Part shown: positions 6,645-12,551 of the stretch, one piece after another
Layout: the number at the start of each line of letters is the position of its first letter
How positions within the stretch are numbered: position 1 is the stretch's first letter
From: a virus
Reading direction: 5' to 3' (one strand)
IMG/VR virus record: IMGVR_UViG_3300042691_036019
Location: 1-21,352 of that record
Length of the DNA stretch: 21,352 nt
Position numbers and translations under genes: made by a program
Notes under the pieces: model-generated
Database searches by the model: none
What the model saw: the letters and a program-made list of their open reading frames with translations, nothing else
Told to the model about the DNA's origin: nothing

Positions 6645-7576
6645 TAAAATCTCCAATTAGGTTTTTTGTTTGCAATCATCTGCGATGTCACAACTAAAGC
6701 TTTAGGTTTAGGCTTCATGCTAGGTGCTTCAAATTGAGCATTAATAAGGGCTTCTTCGATTGTGCTATGAAGACCTCTAGCTCCTAAATTCTTTTTTATA
6801 GCCTCTAATGAAATCATAGTCAAAGCGCTATCTTCTACGATTAATTCAATTCCTTCGCTTTCAAACCATTCTTGATAGGATAGTAATACAGATCCTTTAG
6901 AATCAGTTAAAATCTTTTTGTAATCTTTTACAGTAAGTGAATGAAGCTTTGTAATAATTGAAAATCTACCAAGAAATTCTGGTATCATTCCATATTTAGT
7001 TAATGATTGAATTGATGTGTCTGGTAAATCAACAAAAGCTCCTGAGCAAATAAACATAATACCAGAAGTATTTAATGATTTATCATAAACGTCACTACCG
7101 GAATTAGATTGATAAGGTACTTCGGAGCCTTCGATTAATTTTAAAAGACCTTGCTGTACTCCTAATCCCCCAACGTCAGGTCCGTCAGTTCCGACATTTT
7201 TACGAATTTTGTCAATCTCATCAATATAAACGATAGATTTAGAAGCTCTTAATTCACTGTTTTCACATTTAACGATCAAGTCTTTAATAATTTCCTCAAC
7301 GTCTCTTCCTTTATAACCAGATGAAGAAAATTGAGTAGCGTCTGTAGTTAAAAAATCAGTTTTTAAAATTTTAGCTAAAGTTGAAACAAGATAAGTTTTA
7401 CCACATCCAGTCGGACCAATAAGTAATACGTTAGATTTTTTTAGATTTTTATGAATCTTTCTTTTAAAATGATTATAACCAGCTAAAGCCAAATATTTCT
7501 TAGCTTCTTCTTGACCTATAACGTATTTGTCCAACTCGGCTTTAATATGTTCAGGAGTCATTTTAATAGAACTCAT
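6644..7576 (-). CDS. ClpX-like AAA+ unfoldase without ClpP-docking loop
   Basis: This 310-residue ATPase aligns by eye with the core of ClpX. It has Walker A GPTGCGKT (54-61), pore-loop GYKG (87-90, GYVG in ClpX), Walker B VYIDE (116-120), 'GVQQGLLKLIEG' (139-150), the 'PEFLGR' arginine finger (199-204) and sensor II 'GARGL' (265-269). The N-terminal zinc-binding adaptor domain is absent. Between 'FICSGAF' and 'GMIPEFLGR' there are only about 15 residues. In ClpX this stretch holds a long segment with the IGF loop that grips ClpP. It therefore probably remodels substrates alone, without ClpP proteolysis. ATG 7576 overlaps the upstream stop (ATGA). Substrates are unknown. Confidence 0.88.
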   Translation of the reverse strand: MSSIKMTPEHIKAELDKYVIGQEEAKKYLALAGYNHFKRKIHKNLKKSNVLLIGPTGCGKTYLVSTLAKILKTDFLTTDATQFSSSGYKGRDVEEIIKDLIVKCENSELRASKSIVYIDEIDKIRKNVGTDGPDVGGLGVQQGLLKLIEGSEVPYQSNSGSDVYDKSLNTSGIMFICSGAFVDLPDTSIQSLTKYGMIPEFLGRFSIITKLHSLTVKDYKKILTDSKGSVLLSYQEWFESEGIELIVEDSALTMISLEAIKKNLGARGLHSTIEEALINAQFEAPSMKPKPKALVVTSQMIANKKPNWRF

Positions 7577-7728
7577 TTTTCAACACACCTAGCTTTGATC
7601 TTCATACTAGAAGTTTCCATCTCTAAAGCTGAAGAAACAGCTCTTAAACAACTGACAGAAGTTTTAAATTCAGTTGTTGTTACAGATGTATTATTTGAGG
7701 ACATTACAATTAATATTAGTAAATACAT
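7573..7728 (-). CDS. 51-residue exported two-cysteine mini-protein
   Basis: I chose ATG 7728, which has AAAAGGAAAATA upstream, over longer in-frame starts. The product opens with a hydrophobic signal-like segment (about 2-9) followed by a Ser/Thr-rich stretch. A helical part has two cysteines 21 positions apart, compatible with a disulfide. Its start overlaps the stop of the upstream 24-residue ORF (TAATG), and its stop overlaps the ClpX-like start (ATGA). It resembles the mini-protein at 2434-2586 in plan. The function is unknown. Confidence 0.55.
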   Translation of the reverse strand: MYLLILIVMSSNNTSVTTTEFKTSVSCLRAVSSALEMETSSMKIKARCVEK

Positions 7729-7802
7729 TATTTTCCTTTTGTGTAGGGGCACCATTCTTTGCCACAAGGCTTGTCATTACAAAATGGGCAAGTATCACTC
7801 AT
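7728..7802 (-). CDS. 24-residue zinc-knuckle micro-protein
   Basis: A GGAG ribosome site precedes ATG 7802. The peptide has four cysteines (CPFC, then Cys13 and Cys18) within 14 residues, enough for one zinc ion. Both ends use coupling overlaps: ATGA with the upstream gene and TAATG with the downstream one. That is the main support for a gene this short. Confidence 0.5.
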   Translation of the reverse strand: MSDTCPFCNDKPCGKEWCPYTKGK

Positions 7803-7969
7803 CTTACTTTCTCCAGTTTATATAAAGCACCGTCTAAATAAAAAGTGCGATTTTTTAAATAACGTTTAGAAACAAAGTGTTCAACTATTACGTATGAATG
7901 AAGAAATGTTGACAAAAGAAAACCAATCATAAACCAACATAAATATTTTTCTTTAATCGTAAGATTCAT
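7799..7969 (-). CDS. 56-residue single-span membrane protein
   Basis: From ATG 7969 the frame gives 56 residues with one membrane helix (about 10-30) and a basic, aromatic C-terminal tail of about 25 residues. The start lies inside the last codons of the upstream 109-residue gene, with AAAGG at usable distance. The stop overlaps the next start (ATGA). The function is unknown; topology suggests a cytoplasmic or periplasmic tail anchored in the inner membrane. Confidence 0.55.
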   Translation of the reverse strand: MNLTIKEKYLCWFMIGFLLSTFLHSYVIVEHFVSKRYLKNRTFYLDGALYKLEKVR

Positions 7970-8282
7970 TCATTAACCTTTCTAAGTCACATTTAGTATA
8001 CGGTAATTTTTTAGATAAGTCTATTAAAGAAAAAATTCTAATATCACATCTTTTAAGTATAAACGAAACAAGTTCAAGAAGAATAGAATTATTAAAAGAT
8101 AAACTTTGAATTACTAAATAGTCATTTTCTACTGTACCTTCTTTATGTAACTGCTTAATAATACGTTTAATTTTAAATATTTCAAAAAATTTACCCTCGA
8201 CCCAAACAACTTCATTACCGTATTCAAATAAAGATTTATTAACGGGTAGTTTATTTACAAGATTATTATTAAATAAAATCAT
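7953..8282 (-). CDS. 109-residue protein of unknown function next to the antitoxin-like gene
   Basis: The product is rich in Ile, Leu, Lys and Asn and seems alpha/beta, with no signal peptide or metal motif. It starts at ATG 8282, overlapping the stop of the MbcA/ParS/Xre-like gene (ATGA), so the two are probably made in a fixed ratio. I looked for the Arg, Glu and Ser pattern of RES toxins and did not see it convincingly. It could be a partner of the upstream small protein, but that is inference from coupling only. Confidence 0.65.
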   Translation of the reverse strand: MILFNNNLVNKLPVNKSLFEYGNEVVWVEGKFFEIFKIKRIIKQLHKEGTVENDYLVIQSLSFNNSILLELVSFILKRCDIRIFSLIDLSKKLPYTKCDLERLMNESYD

Positions 8283-8470
8283 ATTCTAGATCTCAATTCA
8301 GATATTGTATCTTCTAGCCAGTATAATAATTCGTCTGATTCGTCGTTTAGGAGCATGTTATTAGGCACTCTACCTAAAAGATAGTTAGGACTATTTAACC
8401 AATTTTCTACCAGCTCCTTGTCTCGAAACACACTCAATAGTAATTGGTGGACTTTCTCTTCTGTTGTCAT
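8279..8470 (-). CDS. Stand-alone MbcA/ParS/Xre antitoxin-type domain
   Basis: The 63-residue protein matches the toxin-binding domain of MbcA/ParS/Xre antitoxins (DUF2384 type): 'VFRDKELVENWLNSPN' (14-29) then 'LLGRVPNNML' (31-40) and a C-terminal helix ending in 'LEDTI'. In full antitoxins this follows a helix-turn-helix and neutralises a RES-domain NAD-degrading toxin. Here the helix-turn-helix is missing and no RES gene is visible nearby. A strong AGGAGG site precedes ATG 8470. It may neutralise a host toxin, or regulate something else. The domain call is by motif recognition. Confidence 0.65.
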   Translation of the reverse strand: MTTEEKVHQLLLSVFRDKELVENWLNSPNYLLGRVPNNMLLNDESDELLYWLEDTISELRSRI

Positions 8471-8579
8471 GATTCCTCCTAAAATACTCGTTTAAAGCAA
8501 CAACAACAAATGGGACACCTAAAGTTGCTATTATATGAATAATCTGAAGTCTTAATCTTTTTGCTTCATATTCAGTCAT
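8391..8579 (-). CDS. 62-residue single-span membrane protein (tentative)
   Basis: From ATG 8579 the frame encodes a short charged N-terminus, a hydrophobic helix (about 12-32) and an Arg-rich tail. The last 80 nt overlap the start of the antitoxin-like gene in another frame, and no ribosome site precedes the ATG. A perfect TATAAT occurs 22 nt upstream at 8606-8601, but with no good -35. The alternative is that the 3' half is only a shadow of the downstream gene. Confidence 0.4.
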   Translation of the reverse strand: MTEYEAKRLRLQIIHIIATLGVPFVVVALNEYFRRNHDNRRESPPITIECVSRQGAGRKLVK

Positions 8580-8624
8580 AAATAAATAATATAACAAATT
8601 ATTATAGACAACAAGGAATTTTTT

Positions 8625-8831
8625 ATGGCTAAATGTAAAAACTGTAATGAAGAAAAAGTAAAAAAGCCAAAGATTTTTGGCAAGCACACACTTTTTATTG
8701 ACGATCAAGAACGTAGGTGGAATGGCAAACAATGCCCAGATTGTTATAAAGCATACAATAAAGAAAGAATGCGTAAAGTTAGAAAAGATCCAAGTCTTTT
8801 TATTGCAGAAGATTTAGTTATCGTTAAGTAA
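8625..8831 (+). CDS. Zinc-finger protein encoded against the surrounding genes
   Basis: This 68-residue basic protein has two Cys pairs, CKNC (4-7) and CPDC (37-40), with a central 'IFGKHTLFIDDQERRWNGK' segment, and ends in a Lys/Arg-rich helix. The pattern is like small phage zinc ribbons that bind nucleic acid. It has an AAGGAA ribosome site before ATG 8625. It is the only rightward gene between 781 and 11601. It is divergent from the 62-residue ORF and overlaps the 3' end of the opposite gene by 18 nt. It must have its own promoter; TATTAT at 8600-8605 is a weak candidate. Confidence 0.75.
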   Translation: MAKCKNCNEEKVKKPKIFGKHTLFIDDQERRWNGKQCPDCYKAYNKERMRKVRKDPSLFIAEDLVIVK

Positions 8832-9182
8832 TTGAGTCAAAATTACCTTATTTTTAGGTGTTAAAGCGAAAGATATTACAGCAGAAGTTCCTAAAATAGA
8901 AAACAATACTTCATTTTTTACAATAGCCACAGGCTTAACCGAAACCTCTTGTAATCTTGCAACAGCTATCTCTCTTCCTGTTTTTTTGACAAATGGATCT
9001 TTAGATGAACAAGTAGAATACCCAACTTTTAATTTAAAAGAAAAGTCTCTATTAAAGATATTTTTAATTGCTTCAAAAAATAAGTCTTCAGTCATACCCT
9101 CTATAGCAAGTGTAATTCCACCTTTAGCCTGTATATTACCAGCAGAATCTTTAGCTCTTAAATGTTTATAAAAAATAGTCAT
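8814..9182 (-). CDS. 122-residue protein of unknown function
   Basis: The product begins 'MTIFYKHLRAKDSAGNIQAKGGITLAIEG' in outline, suggesting an N-terminal beta-hairpin. An acidic helix and a Lys-rich strand region follow, and a more hydrophobic C-terminal stretch (about 88-108). No signal peptide or catalytic motif is seen. A GGGAG site precedes ATG 9182. The 3' end overlaps the convergent zinc-finger gene by 18 nt, so antisense interference is possible. I do not recognise the family. Confidence 0.65.
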   Translation of the reverse strand: MTIFYKHLRAKDSAGNIQAKGGITLAIEGMTEDLFFEAIKNIFNRDFSFKLKVGYSTCSSKDPFVKKTGREIAVARLQEVSVKPVAIVKNEVLFSILGTSAVISFALTPKNKVILTQLLNDN

Positions 9183-9198
9183 TAGATACTCCCGTTGG

Positions 9199-9453
9199 TT
9201 AACTCATTGACCAAGATAAATATAAAAGATTATCATCGGTTGATTTTATAGCTTTTGTATTTGCGTAAAACCCTTTATTTAGGGCAGCAGCTAGTAATTT
9301 TAAAGAAGACTTTCTTGTACAAAAAACTTCTAAATCATCAAACCCTAAAGCACAATGTAATTTTACAAGAGCGTTTAATTGTGCAACTGTCTCTATTGGA
9401 GGTAGTTCTAATGAGCTTCTCTGTAGTTTAACAGCGGTCTTTTTGCTAATCAT
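9199..9453 (-). CDS. 84-residue protein of unknown function
   Basis: The protein has a basic N-terminus and a central amphipathic region around 'ETVAQLNALVKLHCALGFDDLEVF'. Its C-terminus ends 'LLYLSWSMS'. It looks like a small soluble alpha/beta protein with no motif I can name. ATG 9453 has a CGGGG-like sequence about 14 nt upstream. It lies between the BCS1-like ATPase and the 122-residue gene in the same direction. Confidence 0.6.
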   Translation of the reverse strand: MISKKTAVKLQRSSLELPPIETVAQLNALVKLHCALGFDDLEVFCTRKSSLKLLAAALNKGFYANTKAIKSTDDNLLYLSWSMS

Positions 9454-9484
9454 ACTATTATACTACCCCGAAAAATTTCTTCAG

Positions 9485-10441
9485 TCAATAGGTACTTAAA
9501 CTAATTTCCCTAGTTCTACCAAAATCTTTTCTAATAAGGTCGTGTCTTTCTTTTATAACCTTTACTGCATCAGGAATAGTAATGTTTCTTTGTAAAAAAA
9601 CTAAATAAACTTCTTTTAAATCAGCAACAGCTAAATTTGCTGTATGTTTTAAATCATCCTCGGAAGCATCATAATCAAACATCTCTTTAAAGTATTTTTT
9701 TCTTACTTCTTTATCTGGATAACCTATACGATAAAATTGATCGACTCTTCCACATCGAATAACATTTTCAGGTATTTTTTCTGGGTGATTTGTTGTTACA
9801 AAAGAAATACAGTTAGTTGGACTAAACTCGCCATCCAAAAATTGTAATATTGTTGATAAAGTGTAATCTTCAAATAAAGTTACAAATTCTTCAAATATAA
9901 TTATTTTAAGTTTATCAATTTGATTTAATTGTGAAATAAAAGATTCTGTAGGTATATCATTTAAATAAATTACAATAGCATCAATATCTCTGGCTAACCC
10001 GCGCAACCAAGAAGATTTTCCGGTACCAGGAGGACCATAAATCATAAAACTTCTAGCATATCTAGTTTGAGCTTTTTCGTAAACTTCTCTATTATTTCTA
10101 AACCAAGTTATCTCATCGGAAATTTTTTTAAGTTCAGGCAGTAGTTCTAATACCCTATCATCCCTAACTTGCATACTAACAAGTTTTTCAGGCTGTGCGC
10201 TAGTAGCACATTTATACATATAAACACCATTAGGTATTTCTACTGGAGTTAAAGAACTAATATCATTATAATATTCAATTAATAAATTGTTTTTAACTTC
10301 AAAATCGTTGTTACCTTCATTGATAATTGCTATTTTTTCAATTAACTCATCACTATTTTGAAATCCGTGATACTTTTTTAACCTAGGAGATCTAGATGCA
10401 TAAAAAATTTCTTCATTATCTGAAAATTTATACCAGCTCAT
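9485..10441 (-). CDS. BCS1-like AAA+ ATPase
   Basis: The 318-residue protein has an N-terminal specific region (1-125) and one AAA+ module. That module has Walker A GPPGTGKS (136-143), a Walker B-like 'KIIIFEEF' (179-186, with Phe-Glu-Glu instead of Asp-Glu), sensor 1 'TTN' (216-218) and the 'RCGRVD' arginine motif (229-234), which is close to the RPGRxD of BCS1-type ATPases. Such proteins remodel or translocate folded proteins. No membrane anchor is visible. ATG 10441 has a strong GGAGG site. The helical protein upstream and the HU-like gene are its nearest partners by position. Confidence 0.85.
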   Translation of the reverse strand: MSWYKFSDNEEIFYASRSPRLKKYHGFQNSDELIEKIAIINEGNNDFEVKNNLLIEYYNDISSLTPVEIPNGVYMYKCATSAQPEKLVSMQVRDDRVLELLPELKKISDEITWFRNNREVYEKAQTRYARSFMIYGPPGTGKSSWLRGLARDIDAIVIYLNDIPTESFISQLNQIDKLKIIIFEEFVTLFEDYTLSTILQFLDGEFSPTNCISFVTTNHPEKIPENVIRCGRVDQFYRIGYPDKEVRKKYFKEMFDYDASEDDLKHTANLAVADLKEVYLVFLQRNITIPDAVKVIKERHDLIRKDFGRTREISLSTY

Positions 10442-10807
10442 CTATCCTCCAAAACCAGGAAAAGGTGTGGGATTTTTACGAATTTTATCATTTATTTCAT
10501 CTGCGATCGATTGTAAACTTTCAATAGCTTCTTCTGCTTCCTTTAAAAGATGTTGTTTTTCAGGGTTATCCCTTACATGATCAGCAGCTTGCTTTAAAGG
10601 AAGAATAGTGTTCTCTATAAAAGAAAGTACAGTCTCAGCCTCAGGTCTTTTTAAAGACATATAATTAGAATTATTATGTATTTTATTTCTTAGGTAAAGA
10701 AGCGTCATCGCTACTTCCGGGTCCGAACCCGCCATAGCCGTCTTTTCGACGGAACTCAAGATTTCTCTCAATAGACTCTTCTGTAACGTGTTCAAGTTTA
10801 AGTTCAT
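10442..10807 (-). CDS. 121-residue helical protein, unknown
   Basis: The product is almost wholly helical and charged ('HLLKEAEEAIESLQSIADEIND'), with a Pro/Gly-rich end (PTPFPGFGG). An upstream TTG at 10828 is in frame. I chose ATG 10807, which has AAGGAG seven bases before it. This start lies inside the HU-like gene, so the two genes share 125 nt in different frames. Its stop abuts the ATPase start, suggesting coupling. It could be an adaptor or an oligomeric partner of the ATPase; this is inference. Confidence 0.62.
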   Translation of the reverse strand: MNLNLNTLQKSLLREILSSVEKTAMAGSDPEVAMTLLYLRNKIHNNSNYMSLKRPEAETVLSFIENTILPLKQAADHVRDNPEKQHLLKEAEEAIESLQSIADEINDKIRKNPTPFPGFGG

Positions 10808-11240
10808 AGATAGGCTCCTTGTTACCAAAAATGCTAGTCATATCCGAATTAAAAAACCATGCTAACTTAGAAGATGCGCTAAAAAAAGCCTTCCAATATT
10901 TCCCACCCATCATTCTTACTTTGCGTAATTTCACATCGTAAGCCATAATTCGTTTTGTATTTCTTAAAAAGAAAGTACCAAAACTAGGGATTCTTACATA
11001 ATACCCTTCTTTCAACATTTTAGTCAATTCATCTATAAAAACATTTAGAATATGTTTAGTTTGATATTCAGATAAATTTAATCTTTTACCAATTCTTTTT
11101 CTTAGTTCTTTAGCAGAATCATTTAACGAAACATTTTCGCCTGGACCTTTTCTTCTGACATCATTATAATAATGAACATCAAAGAACTCTTCCTTAGTAA
11201 TGCCATATTTTTCTAGCTTTTCCTTCCACTTTTCGTACAT
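10683..11240 (-). CDS. HU/IHF-family DNA-binding protein with extra N- and C-terminal regions
   Basis: The 185-residue protein contains an HU/IHF-like core at about 55-128. Helices 'LSEYQTKHILNVFIDELTKML' (spanning 57-77) are followed by 'GYYVRIPSFGTFFLR' (79-93), the signature turn and beta-strand. The usual DNA-embracing arm is then basic ('KRIMAYDVKLRKVRM'). Extra regions flank it: 50 N-terminal charged residues and a Gly-rich tail. It probably bends or packages DNA. A longer frame starts at 11309, but ATG 11240 gives the more natural N-terminus. Neither has a good ribosome site, and both overlap the endolysin gene (46 nt for the chosen start). Confidence 0.75.
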   Translation of the reverse strand: MYEKWKEKLEKYGITKEEFFDVHYYNDVRRKGPGENVSLNDSAKELRKRIGKRLNLSEYQTKHILNVFIDELTKMLKEGYYVRIPSFGTFFLRNTKRIMAYDVKLRKVRMMGGKYWKAFFSASSKLAWFFNSDMTSIFGNKEPIYELKLEHVTEESIERNLEFRRKDGYGGFGPGSSDDASLPKK

Positions 11241-11601
11241 CCGCGTGGACAAAGGATTGGGCGATACCGATCGCTTTGAAGGTGCTTGCGATGATTTTGG
11301 TCCATTCATCCATTGTATCCGTTGTTAAAGTCTTAGGTCTACTGTCAACAGCGTTACCTAAAACGTGCTGACTTTTAGGTGCCCCGCCAATAGACTTATT
11401 GTGCTTGGAACATCTGTAGCCACTTGTAATTATAACAGATTGTTTGAATTCTAGTCTACACTTTTCTAACTTCTCAATAAGTTCTTTAGATATCTTTTGG
11501 TCAATACAGTCAGTATTTTCACACTTACATTCAAACTCTTTTGAATTGAAATGTGGTGTAAATTGAACTAACTCACCTTTCTTCCATGTAAAAAATTCCA
11601 T
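11194..11601 (-). CDS. M15-family zinc peptidase, probable endolysin
   Basis: The 135-residue protein has the peptidase M15 metal site: His79 and Asp86 in 'SQHVLGNAVD' and His119 in 'FVHADVR'. The 'ITSGYRCSKHN' segment (58-68) precedes them, as in D-Ala-D-Ala carboxypeptidase-like lysins. It would cut the peptide part of peptidoglycan for host lysis. There is no signal peptide, so it would need a holin; the membrane protein at 11815 is a candidate. AGGAG precedes ATG 11601. It is the first gene of the leftward block, directly after the divergent promoter region. Confidence 0.88.
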   Translation of the reverse strand: MEFFTWKKGELVQFTPHFNSKEFECKCENTDCIDQKISKELIEKLEKCRLEFKQSVIITSGYRCSKHNKSIGGAPKSQHVLGNAVDSRPKTLTTDTMDEWTKIIASTFKAIGIAQSFVHADVRKVEGKARKIWHY

Positions 11602-11631
11602 AAGTATCTCCTAATAAAATTTGTTAAATTA

Positions 11632-11660
11632 TTGAAAATACTAAGATTTACAAATATATA
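11632..11660 (+). promoter_or_regulatory. Rightward sigma70-like promoter candidate
   Basis: TTGAAA (11632-11637) and TATATA (11655-11660) are separated by exactly 17 bp. This would produce a leader of about 145 nt before the first rightward virion-block gene. It shares nearly all its bases with the leftward candidate. Confidence 0.5.
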
Positions 11661-11666
11661 GACCAA
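11638..11666 (-). promoter_or_regulatory. Leftward sigma70-like promoter candidate
   Basis: On the minus strand TTGGTC (11666-11661) is followed after 17 bp by TAGTAT (11643-11638). It would start transcription near 11631, about 30 nt before the endolysin gene. It is interlocked with the rightward candidate. The match is moderate and AT-rich DNA gives chance hits. Confidence 0.4.
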
Positions 11667-11814
11667 TTTGAATAAATATGTTACAGTGTTTATGTGGTTG
11701 TTATTATTAATAAAAACAAATACTAGTAGGGAAAGAACAAATCTGATGACCTCTAGTGGGGTATTAATAATTAAACCAGCTAACGTCTAACCCTTTTTTT
11801 AACATAGGCTAAAA

Positions 11815-12138
11815 ATGACAAGAGAATATTACCTAAATGCTCTAATTTGTTTACTTTTGCTTAGAGTTATAGTAATAGGCGGTTCTCTCGCAGATGCTCT
11901 TGCATTGTCTGCTTTTGCGCTTTATTTAGCAGTTACTCAATATGTTTCTGTTAAAAGGTGGCAAAACGACGCAGATGATATTAATAAAAAAATAGAAGAC
12001 TTAGTACAACAAATGGAACAGTCTAAAAAGAATTTGCAATCTAAAGATGATGAAATGTTTAAAGAATTGCAGATAGTTTCAGCCAAAGTAGATCAAGTTA
12101 AAATGGGTGTGAGTCTTTCACAAGGTATTCGTAAATGA
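11815..12138 (+). CDS. Holin-like membrane protein with coiled-coil tail
   Basis: The 107-residue protein has two hydrophobic segments (about 7-22 and 26-46) joined by a short Gly-containing turn. A cytoplasmic coiled coil follows ('INKKIEDLVQQMEQSKKNLQ' region, about 56-100). This resembles class II holins or small spanin-like proteins placed just before the terminase genes in podovirus genomes. Its position opposite the endolysin favours a lysis role, but the sequence alone does not prove it. The ribosome site is weak. Its stop overlaps the next start (ATGA). Confidence 0.65.
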   Translation: MTREYYLNALICLLLLRVIVIGGSLADALALSAFALYLAVTQYVSVKRWQNDADDINKKIEDLVQQMEQSKKNLQSKDDEMFKELQIVSAKVDQVKMGVSLSQGIRK

Positions 12139-12551
12139 GCGATATTATAGATTTTAATCAATTTAAAAGCGATAAGGAATGGCGAGAATTTGCCAATAGA
12201 CAAACTGCTACAATTTTAGCTCTACAAAATCAAATAAAATTTCTTGAAGAAAAGCTTACAGAATCAGAAAAGCTTTTAAAAAATACTACGCAAGTTTCAC
12301 CCCTTACAGTAAACTCAAATGAAGAAGAGTTATGTAAAATTGAAATTAAAAGACTTTATGATAAAGCAAAAATGCAACCTTTGGAATGGAACGAAGTTCG
12401 TTCATTTGAAGTATACGTAAAAGCTTTAATAGCAATTAAAAATAAAACTCCTGAAGAAGTGAGTAAAAAATCCGATAAAGCTCCAAAAATGAATCAAGCT
12501 CAGTTGCTAGAGTTAGCTTTGAAGGCAACAGATGAATCAACCGAACAATAA
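12135..12551 (+). CDS. Putative small terminase subunit
   Basis: The 138-residue protein has an N-terminal coiled coil (about 10-50) and a linker. A second helical region follows ('EEELCKIEIKRLYDKAKMQPLEWNEVRSFEVYVKALIAI', a span of about 63-101) and a polar tail. No helix-turn-helix is obvious. The assignment rests mainly on position: it lies directly before and overlaps the large terminase gene by 20 nt, where TerS is usually found. It is coupled to the upstream membrane protein by ATGA. Confidence 0.55.
   Translation: MSDIIDFNQFKSDKEWREFANRQTATILALQNQIKFLEEKLTESEKLLKNTTQVSPLTVNSNEEELCKIEIKRLYDKAKMQPLEWNEVRSFEVYVKALIAIKNKTPEEVSKKSDKAPKMNQAQLLELALKATDESTEQ

Larger units (their letters stand above)
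11602..11814. promoter_or_regulatory. Divergent intergenic control region
   Basis: This 213-bp gap separates the leftward and rightward blocks. It holds the two interlocked promoter candidates, a weaker rightward TTGAAT-17-TATGTG pair (11668-11696), the motif AATAAAAACAAATA (also near 17310) and a T7 run at 11794-11800. A 32-codon ORF (11692-11790) lacks a ribosome site. I see no clear operator palindrome. Confidence 0.6.

Noticed and set aside
7511-7825. Rightward 104-residue frame
   Set aside because: It lies opposite four leftward genes with coupled junctions; a shadow frame.
11692-11790. 32-codon ORF in the divergent control region
   Set aside because: It lacks a Shine-Dalgarno sequence and its composition is that of leader DNA.
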